Shown here piece after piece: positions 5,396 to 10,335 of a stretch of 10,335 bases of DNA. The stretch lies in NCBI GenBank assembly GCA_040222185.1, contig JAVKDP010000014.1, positions 1-10,335 on the forward strand, given 5' to 3'. Position 1 is the first letter of the stretch; every line of letters begins with the position of its first letter. The stretch comes from JAVKDP01 sp040222185 (GTDB lineage Bacteria > Bacteroidota > Rhodothermia > Balneolales > Balneolaceae). The position numbers were made by a program, and so were the translations under genes. Below the pieces are notes generated by a model. The model was not told the DNA's origin. It ran no database searches and was given only the letters and a program-made list of their open reading frames with translations.

Positions 5396-8275
5396 TTAGT
5401 TCAGGAATTGATCAAAAGTAAGCGATATGTAGTAAATCGCTCCTAATTGAGGATTAGCTAAAGAGGTAGTATAACCTTCGTTTAAGATGTTACTTCCGCC
5501 AATTTTCAATATTGAGTTGAAGCCATCAAGCTTATAGCTTACCTGAGCATCAAGAGTACCAAATGCTGGTATAATCCCTTCTCCAATGGCAGACTCCCAT
5601 AAGTAAGCATCCTGCCATCTGTACACTAAGTTAAACCCAATATTGTCAGTTAGTTTCCTGTTTTGGAATTTAACATTGTATCTCCATTCTGGCGTGTTAT
5701 AGCTTGCTCTAAAGCCCTGGTCAATTAAATCATCCTGATCAATAAGGTTGTTATAAGAAATATTACCTCCAATAGTGTAACCACCGTTAAGTGAGTAATC
5801 AGCTGTTACTGCAAACCCTTGTGATCTAACATTACCATCAGCATTGATATCAAATCCATAAGATTGAGTTACAAATGATTGACTTGCATCGTTAGGATCT
5901 TGCCTTGTTACAACTGATTGTCTCCACGCTTCACTTCCAGGCTCACTAGCGCCAGTGTATTCTGCACCAGGCTCATTTGTAAGCCCTGCAGGGACACCCT
6001 GAGTAAATGTAACCTCAGCGATGAAGTCAGTGTAGTTACTGAAGTAGTAATATGCATCAACAAATAGACGTTCGCCAATTAATGCCTTATATCCCAACTC
6101 AAATGTGGTAAGCTTTTCTGGTTGAAAATCTTCGAAATCAAATCTTTCCACCTGAGCAAAAGCTTGTTGAGCGGTTCCACCACCTGCAAGAATTGCTCTT
6201 GCTTCATCAACACCTGTATATACCGGGTTGGTTTCAAAATTGTACCTGTCAACTAGTGCTGGGTTACTACCTACCAAACGTCTTGAAACTACATCCAGAT
6301 CAATAAACTGATCCTGTGTAGTTGGGATTCTGAATCCTCTTTGAACCGACGCTCTGAAGTTGTGGTTATCGTTAACCGTAACGATAGCAGAAGCTCTTGG
6401 GGAGAACTGGCCATCAAAATACTCGTTTTTATCATATCTGGACGAAGCAGAAAGCGTTAAGCTACCATCAAGTAACTCTTTGGTTGCTTGCATATAAGCT
6501 CCCCATTCATTGATACCAAACTCATCACCATTATCCTGAAGAGCGAATAAAGTACCTTCCGAATTCAATGAATATGAACGATAATTCATGCCACCAATAA
6601 GTTGAACAGTTTCCGGATCAATAAGCTCAGCAAAATTATAAATACCTTCATAATGATTAAGAGTAGACTTATCCAGGAACTTAGCACCTCCTTCAGAAAT
6701 AGGAGTATCTCTTAATTGAGCAGCCAGGTCATCAAACTCAGCGCTACCAGGTTGTGCCTGGGCTGCATCAGCTGCTACTCGTGCAGCAGCATGAGACTGA
6801 TCTACAGTTGCTCCCTGACTTCTGGCTCCAAGAAAAGCTCCTAAATAGTTTGGGAGATAAAGCTGCTGATTAATTAATGAAGCAAGCGTATTTGCAGCAT
6901 AAGAATCTCCAGAGTTCTCGTGAGTAGTATACCATCTCAACGAAAAATTAGGATTTCTAAGTTCTACCTTGGCTGTCCATATACTAAAGTCATCTAATAC
7001 AAATCTATCATTCGCGGTGTACACTGTACTTCCCAAACCAATATTGTATTGTCCAACAAGCTCATAATCATCTGTTAACCTGTAATGCAGAGCAGTACCG
7101 AATTTTAAACTTTCAGTAGTGTTATCTACAAAGGAGTCTTCAGTATAGCCAGTAGGAGTAAATAAACCTGATTCACCATTTGGCACCAAAGATCTTAAGG
7201 CTTCAACCTGAGCTCCTGTAGCACCACCACCTGCAATTGCTATATCTGCAACTACACTAATAGGTACTAAGAAATCACCATATGTGTTAAGACCATCATA
7301 GGTTCTTGAACCATTTCTGCTTGTTGCTCCACGCTCAATAATGCCTGACTGATCTCTGTAATCCTGAGCAATAAAATCTTGTGCCTTTAAGTAAGATCCT
7401 GTCACCTTAAACGCGAATTTATTGTCAAAAGACTTGGCATATCTAAATCCATAATCCTGGTATATCGCCGGGTCTTCAAGATCACTATCAATGTGATTTA
7501 CCCCAGTTTTGATACCAAAAGAAAGTCCCTGGTAATCAAAAGCACTCTTACTATTCATAAGTAAGATTCCGTTTAATGCATTTGGACCATAAAGTGCCGA
7601 AGCAGCACCAGGTATAAGTTCTGCTCCTTCTAAATCCAATTCTGAGATACCTACAATATTACCTACAGCAAAGTTAAGACCTGGAGCCTGGTTATCTATC
7701 CCATCAATTAATTGTACAAAGCGAGTGTTTCCGTTTGCACCAAATCCACGAGAGTTTATGGATTTAAAAGTTAAACTTTGAGTGCTAAAGTCCACCCCTT
7801 TCAAGTTCCCAATTGAACTATAAAAATCTGTTGAAGCAGCATTTTGTATATCCAAAACATCAAGTTTTTCAATAGAAACAGGCGATTTTAGAATGCTTTG
7901 CTCAACCCTCGATGCCGAAATAACTATATCGTCTCCAAAGATGGTTTGTTCTTCTAATACAACATCAATATTCATTTCAGAATTTGTGTTGACATCTACT
8001 TCTTTCGATTGAAAACCTACGATTGAAAATACCAATGTAAGTGGCGGATTCTGGCTAACCCTCAGGGTGAAATTCCCGTCAGCGTCAGTTGAAGTTCCAA
8101 TTATCTTGTCTTTTACTTTTATATTTACGCCTGCTAACGGTTCCCCGTTAACATCTACTACTTTCCCCGATACCTCTGTGACATCATTTAATGGGCTTGA
8201 AGCCGCATCTATTGTCTGTCCAAAACCTAAAAGGAGAATTAGGCAGAATAATAGCCTCCGTATCTGTTTACTCAT
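5396..8275 (-). CDS. TonB-dependent outer-membrane receptor with N-terminal CarboxypepD_reg-like domain
   Basis: A 959-residue outer-membrane active transporter powered by TonB-ExbBD. Order of parts: signal peptide (about 1-24, cleaved near TIDA-A), CarboxypepD_reg-like beta-sandwich (about 33-108; SGKVVDVNGEPLAGVNIKVK, later DADGNFTL), a TonB-box-like segment DDIVISAS (115-122), plug (about 125-240, with RGFGANGNTRFVQLIDGID and IPGAASALYGPNALNGIL), then a beta-barrel to the C-terminus, which ends in an aromatic-containing strand (YISLTFDQF). Three presumed loops carry Ala/Gly/Gln-rich, helix-prone segments near residues 338-365, 480-520 and 687-715. An AGGA at 8281-8284 sits 5 bases before the ATG. 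It resembles the SusC/CirA-like receptors of Bacteroidota, but the partner gene is an SGNH lipoprotein and no SusD is seen. Substrate unknown. Confidence 0.95.
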   Translation of the reverse strand: MSKQIRRLLFCLILLLGFGQTIDAASSPLNDVTEVSGKVVDVNGEPLAGVNIKVKDKIIGTSTDADGNFTLRVSQNPPLTLVFSIVGFQSKEVDVNTNSEMNIDVVLEEQTIFGDDIVISASRVEQSILKSPVSIEKLDVLDIQNAASTDFYSSIGNLKGVDFSTQSLTFKSINSRGFGANGNTRFVQLIDGIDNQAPGLNFAVGNIVGISELDLEGAELIPGAASALYGPNALNGILLMNSKSAFDYQGLSFGIKTGVNHIDSDLEDPAIYQDYGFRYAKSFDNKFAFKVTGSYLKAQDFIAQDYRDQSGIIERGATSRNGSRTYDGLNTYGDFLVPISVVADIAIAGGGATGAQVEALRSLVPNGESGLFTPTGYTEDSFVDNTTESLKFGTALHYRLTDDYELVGQYNIGLGSTVYTANDRFVLDDFSIWTAKVELRNPNFSLRWYTTHENSGDSYAANTLASLINQQLYLPNYLGAFLGARSQGATVDQSHAAARVAADAAQAQPGSAEFDDLAAQLRDTPISEGGAKFLDKSTLNHYEGIYNFAELIDPETVQLIGGMNYRSYSLNSEGTLFALQDNGDEFGINEWGAYMQATKELLDGSLTLSASSRYDKNEYFDGQFSPRASAIVTVNDNHNFRASVQRGFRIPTTQDQFIDLDVVSRRLVGSNPALVDRYNFETNPVYTGVDEARAILAGGGTAQQAFAQVERFDFEDFQPEKLTTFELGYKALIGERLFVDAYYYFSNYTDFIAEVTFTQGVPAGLTNEPGAEYTGASEPGSEAWRQSVVTRQDPNDASQSFVTQSYGFDINADGNVRSQGFAVTADYSLNGGYTIGGNISYNNLIDQDDLIDQGFRASYNTPEWRYNVKFQNRKLTDNIGFNLVYRWQDAYLWESAIGEGIIPAFGTLDAQVSYKLDGFNSILKIGGSNILNEGYTTSLANPQLGAIYYISLTFDQFLN

Positions 8276-8309
8276 ATTGATCCTGATTCGTTATTGATAT
8301 TATTTTTAA

Positions 8310-8319
8310 GCTCTAGAGC
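8310..8319. promoter_or_regulatory. 10-base perfect palindrome in receptor leader
   Basis: GCTCTAGAGC is its own reverse complement. It lies 34 bases upstream of the receptor ATG, close to the start point implied by the possible -10 box at 8326-8331. It could be a small operator or a chance palindrome; it is too short and loop-less to be a useful terminator. Confidence 0.2.
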
Positions 8320-8325
8320 CTCACA

Positions 8326-8354
8326 TTTATATATTCCATATACAACCTAAGTAA
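8326..8354 (-). promoter_or_regulatory. Possible promoter of the receptor-hydrolase operon
   Basis: On the minus strand TATAAA (8326-8331) is a good -10-like box, preceded at 17 bases by a poor -35 (TTACTT, 8349-8354). It would give a leader of roughly 40 bases. A weak -35 is common for activated promoters, and the operator-like site at 8377-8390 lies upstream of it at about -65. Pattern matching only. Confidence 0.25.
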
Positions 8355-8376
8355 GAAAAGCCTGTTTAAGGGTTAA

Positions 8377-8390
8377 TGCAAGCGCTTCCA
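8377..8390. promoter_or_regulatory. LacI/GalR-family (cre-like) operator candidate
   Basis: TGCAAGCGCTTCCA matches the cre/LacI-family consensus TGNAANCGNTTNCA at every fixed position and has the central CG and the perfect 8-base palindrome AAGCGCTT at its core. It sits exactly in the middle of the divergent spacer: 101 bases separate it from the receptor ATG and 101 bases from the TTG start of the SGNH lipoprotein. Regulators of this family usually respond to sugars or sugar phosphates. The regulator gene is not in the window, so the assignment rests on the motif and its position. Confidence 0.55.
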
Positions 8391-8419
8391 TTATTTTTTT
8401 TGGCGAGCAAACATATAAA
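8391..8419 (+). promoter_or_regulatory. Possible promoter of the SGNH-SIMPL unit
   Basis: TATAAA (8414-8419) with a weak TTATTT (8391-8396) 17 bases upstream could drive the plus-strand genes, leaving a leader of about 65 bases. The operator candidate would then abut the -35 box. Another A+T-rich stretch (8453-8462) could equally hold the -10, so the exact promoter is uncertain. Confidence 0.2.
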
Positions 8420-8491
8420 AAAACAAGCACTATATGATGTTTTTTAGAAGAAAATAATATATCTACCTGCTCAACTTTAAAAACTACTTCC

Positions 8492-9205
8492 TTGAACTCA
8501 CTTAAAACATCAATAAAACTACTCACTGCTGTTTTTTTAATCAGCTCGTGCACCGCCAGAGATACAAAGACAAACTTACCACTAAATAGTTCCCCTGACT
8601 CTTACACATATCTTGCATTAGGCGATTCTTATACTATCGGAGAGTCGGTACAGGAAAATGAGCGATGGCCAATTCAGCTTGCTGATTCTCTATCCTCAAA
8701 AGGAATTAATGTCTCAAAGCCAACTATTATCGCAAAAACCGGTTGGACAACTGCCGAGCTAAAAGACGGTATAGCACAAACTGAAATTAGTGGAGCCTAT
8801 GATCTTGTTTCTTTATTGATTGGTGTAAATAATCAATATCGGGGATATGACATCGATATATATAGGTCTGAATTTCGTGAATTAGTTGAACAAGCTATTT
8901 CATTTGCTGGCGGAGACTCTTCAAAAGTGTTTGTAGTTTCAATTCCAAACTATGGCGTTACTCCATTTGGAATACAAAAGGGCGAGGATAGAATCAGAAC
9001 TGAGTTATTGGAATATGATGCTCTAGCAGAACAGATTTCTTCTGAGTATGGAATTCCGTTTGTAAATATTACTCCCATTTCTGAAGATGCTAAAACTAAT
9101 TCAGACCTTATTGCAGAAGATGAGCTTCACCCTTCAGGTAAAATGTATTCACAATGGACTTCCAAAATAATACCTATAGTTACTCCACTCCTGATTGAGC
9201 AATAG
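8492..9205 (+). CDS. SGNH/GDSL-family hydrolase, predicted lipoprotein (237 aa)
   Basis: Predicted small exported esterase. The signal peptide is of lipoprotein type, with lipobox ISS-C (Cys20), followed by a short polar linker. SGNH blocks: YLALGDSYTIGESV with nucleophile Ser46; KTGWTTAEL for block II; LIGVNNQYRG for block III, where Asn is kept but the usual GxND reads GVNN; and DELHPSGKMY for block V with Asp and His. The phrase VSIPNYGVTPF also fits this subfamily. The start is TTG: no ATG, GTG or other TTG precedes it in frame before the stop at 8435-8437, and starting here gives a perfect lipoprotein signal. No clear Shine-Dalgarno is seen. The SIMPL gene follows after 52 bases and is probably co-transcribed. 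Substrate unknown; acetyl- or short-chain ester hydrolysis is an inference from size and fold. Confidence 0.9.
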   Translation: MNSLKTSIKLLTAVFLISSCTARDTKTNLPLNSSPDSYTYLALGDSYTIGESVQENERWPIQLADSLSSKGINVSKPTIIAKTGWTTAELKDGIAQTEISGAYDLVSLLIGVNNQYRGYDIDIYRSEFRELVEQAISFAGGDSSKVFVVSIPNYGVTPFGIQKGEDRIRTELLEYDALAEQISSEYGIPFVNITPISEDAKTNSDLIAEDELHPSGKMYSQWTSKIIPIVTPLLIEQ

Positions 9206-9257
9206 ATATCCATTTTTTATGTTTTACAAAGAACTTAAAACTCACAATTTTATCAAG

Positions 9258-9959
9258 ATGAGAACACAATCTTTACTTTTTTCACTTATAGTATTCTTTG
9301 GCCTGGGGTGTGCAGCACAAGCACAACAAGTGCTCAATTCTCCGGGAAAGATATCCATTCATATGTCATCCACAGAGCAACTACCTGCTGATCTCATAGT
9401 TTTCAATATAAACCTGAATGCAGAGGGAAGTACTCCGAGAGAAGCTTTCGGCTTACATAAAGAAAGGGAAACGCTGCTCGCTGACCTTTTAAAAAAGTTC
9501 AATCTTAAGGAGGAGGATATTAAATATCAGCCCATCAGGATCAATAAGCGTTATCGCGATAATGGAAAAAGTATGGTGTCCACCACAAACCAGCAGGTTT
9601 CTGTTACTTTCAGCGATTTCGATATCTACGAGGAAATTCAGCTAACACTTATTGAGAACAACTTTGATTCGTTTAGTGGCAGCTTCTCAAGTTCTAAGAT
9701 AGCTGAGGGTAAAGATCGGGCCTTGATTTCTGCTATTGATGCCGCAAAAAAAAGAGCCTCAACTATAGCAAAGGCTTCTGGGGTCGAGCTTGGTGAAGTA
9801 ATAACCATTTCATACTCTGACTACCAAATTAGTGCTTATAAAAGTAACTATGATGCAGCTGAATCCCGGCTATTCTCTGAGCCATCAAGCATGATGGACT
9901 TTGGGCAAACGGTTGGAGTTACAGCTTCTATCTCTATCGATTTCTCGATAAAAAAATAA
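9258..9959 (+). CDS. SIMPL-domain (DUF541) secreted protein
   Basis: A 233-residue exported protein of the SIMPL/DUF541 family (BP26/OMP28-like), whose members occur in the periplasm or outer membrane and whose biochemical role is generally unclear. From ATG 9258 the protein begins with a good signal peptide (MRTQSLLFSLIVFFGLG, cleavage near AQA-Q). Longer in-frame starts at 9195 and 9219 exist, but the first would overlap the upstream gene and both put a polar tail before the signal. The domain fills the rest: an N-terminal strand GKISIHMSSTEQLPADLIVFNI, a helix with TPREAFGLHKERETLL, the typical helix DAAKKRASTIAKASGVELGEV, and the closing strand VGVTASISIDFSI. A GLGC sequence near the signal end is a poor lipobox, so cleavage by signal peptidase I is more likely. 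It follows the SGNH lipoprotein by 52 bases. Confidence 0.85.
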   Translation: MRTQSLLFSLIVFFGLGCAAQAQQVLNSPGKISIHMSSTEQLPADLIVFNINLNAEGSTPREAFGLHKERETLLADLLKKFNLKEEDIKYQPIRINKRYRDNGKSMVSTTNQQVSVTFSDFDIYEEIQLTLIENNFDSFSGSFSSSKIAEGKDRALISAIDAAKKRASTIAKASGVELGEVITISYSDYQISAYKSNYDAAESRLFSEPSSMMDFGQTVGVTASISIDFSIKK

Positions 9960-9982
9960 CATCTTCTTGATGCTATTTTTTT
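9950..9982. terminator. Weak bidirectional hairpin terminator spanning two stop codons
   Basis: CATC (9960-9963) pairs with GATG (9969-9972) over a 5-base loop. After one A/C mismatch, an A+T stem continues (about 9950-9958 with 9974-9982), giving U runs on both strands. It overlaps the stop codons of both convergent genes (TAA 9957-9959 on plus, TAG at 9973-9975 on minus). The G+C part is short, so efficiency is uncertain. Confidence 0.5.
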
Positions 9983-10335
9983 AAGATTGGATACAAAGTT
10001 TCCCAAACGGTTTCAGCAACCAGTCTATGACCCTCAGCATTTGGGTGGATTTGATCGGGTAGATTTAGTTCTGCAATTCCACCCACTTTTTCGAGAATAA
10101 AGGGTATTAATTGGAGGTCATTTTCTTTAGCAAGAGTTGGAAAGATCTCCCGAAATTCTTTTGTGTACTCAATCCCAAGATTTGGTGGTACCTGCATGCC
10201 AGCTATAATTATTTCCATATCGGGATACTTTGCCAAAGCTTTATCTACAATTTGTTGAAGGTTATCCTTTGTACTGGAAAGATCTATACCGCGAAGCCCG
10301 TCATTTCCACCAAGCTCAAGAATCATAATGTCCAC
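9973..10335 (-). CDS. tesA: TesA-type arylesterase / acyl-CoA thioesterase I / lysophospholipase, N-terminally truncated by the window edge
   Basis: The last 120 residues of a TesA-like SGNH hydrolase; in enterobacteria this is a periplasmic enzyme with thioesterase, protease-like and lysophospholipase L1 activity. Block III ILELGGNDGLRG carries the catalytic Asn and matches TesA closely. Block V is DQIHPNAEGH, with the Asp-His pair. Between them, GMQVPPNLGIEYTKEFREIFPTLAKEN and LIPFILEKVGG also parallel TesA (QIRLPANYG, PLLPFFMEEV). The block I serine and any signal peptide lie to the right of the window, so export cannot be judged. The first codon seen (GTG at the edge) is internal and not the start. 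It converges on the SIMPL gene with 13 bases between stop codons. Confidence 0.92.
   Translation of the reverse strand: MDIMILELGGNDGLRGIDLSSTKDNLQQIVDKALAKYPDMEIIIAGMQVPPNLGIEYTKEFREIFPTLAKENDLQLIPFILEKVGGIAELNLPDQIHPNAEGHRLVAETVWETLYPILKK

Noticed and set aside
3856..8275. A classic SusC/SusD polysaccharide-utilisation locus
   Set aside because: The receptor is SusC-like, but the downstream lipoprotein has SGNH blocks and no SusD-like tetratricopeptide features; no glycoside hydrolase is present in the window.
8276..8491. A riboswitch or small RNA in the divergent spacer
   Set aside because: No extended G+C-rich stem or known aptamer-like pattern is visible; only the operator candidate and a 10-base palindrome stand out.
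8347..8553. A 68-codon minus-strand reading frame overlapping the operator candidate and the start of the small SGNH gene
   Set aside because: No family resemblance, it covers regulatory DNA and a lipoprotein signal peptide on the other strand, and no ribosome-binding site is evident.
1..10335. Mobile element, phage, CRISPR or defence system
   Set aside because: No transposase, integrase, terminal repeats, direct-repeat arrays or nuclease/toxin genes are seen; every long reading frame has a coherent metabolic, chaperone or envelope assignment.

Overview
The window looks like chromosomal DNA of a Gram-negative, menaquinone-making bacterium of the Bacteroidota/Rhodothermota/Balneolota group. 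The evidence is a TonB-dependent receptor with an N-terminal CarboxypepD_reg-like domain, lipoproteins with short lipoboxes, a SIMPL-domain secreted protein, A+T-rich spacers with weak Shine-Dalgarno sequences, and a menaquinone gene (menB). A marine Balneolota-like genome is my best guess, but it rests on protein style and not on a marker gene. No RNA gene, CRISPR array, insertion sequence or phage gene is visible.

Layout, left to right. Positions 2-658 (+) hold the 3' part of menB. It converges, with a 4-base overlap, on a secreted beta-propeller-like protein of unknown role (655-1548, -). A small GNAT-fold protein (1586-1870, +) diverges from that gene and meets dnaJ at a strong bidirectional terminator (1871-1908). 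grpE-dnaJ (3687 down to 1917, -) is a two-gene heat-shock operon with no hrcA or CIRCE element in view. Upstream of it lies a second operon on the minus strand: a 959-residue TonB-dependent receptor (5396-8275) followed 16 bases later by a 507-residue lipoprotein SGNH/GDSL hydrolase (3856-5379), closed by a clear terminator (3804-3835).

The 216-base divergent spacer 8276-8491 carries, exactly at its centre, a 14-base near-palindrome (8377-8390). It matches the LacI/GalR-family (cre-like) consensus TGNAANCGNTTNCA at every fixed position. To its right, on the plus strand, come a second lipoprotein SGNH hydrolase (8492-9205) and a SIMPL-domain secreted protein (9258-9959). A convergent, truncated TesA-type esterase/thioesterase (9973-10335, -) ends the window.

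The most interesting theme is the right-hand 6.5 kb. Three SGNH hydrolases of different subfamilies lie there. Two are predicted lipoproteins, one is in an operon with an outer-membrane active transporter, and a candidate operator sits between the two transcription units. A plausible but unproven reading is a surface system that de-esterifies and imports an ester-bearing nutrient (acylated glycan, glycolipid or lipid), possibly under sugar-responsive control. menB, GNAT and grpE-dnaJ are ordinary housekeeping genes.
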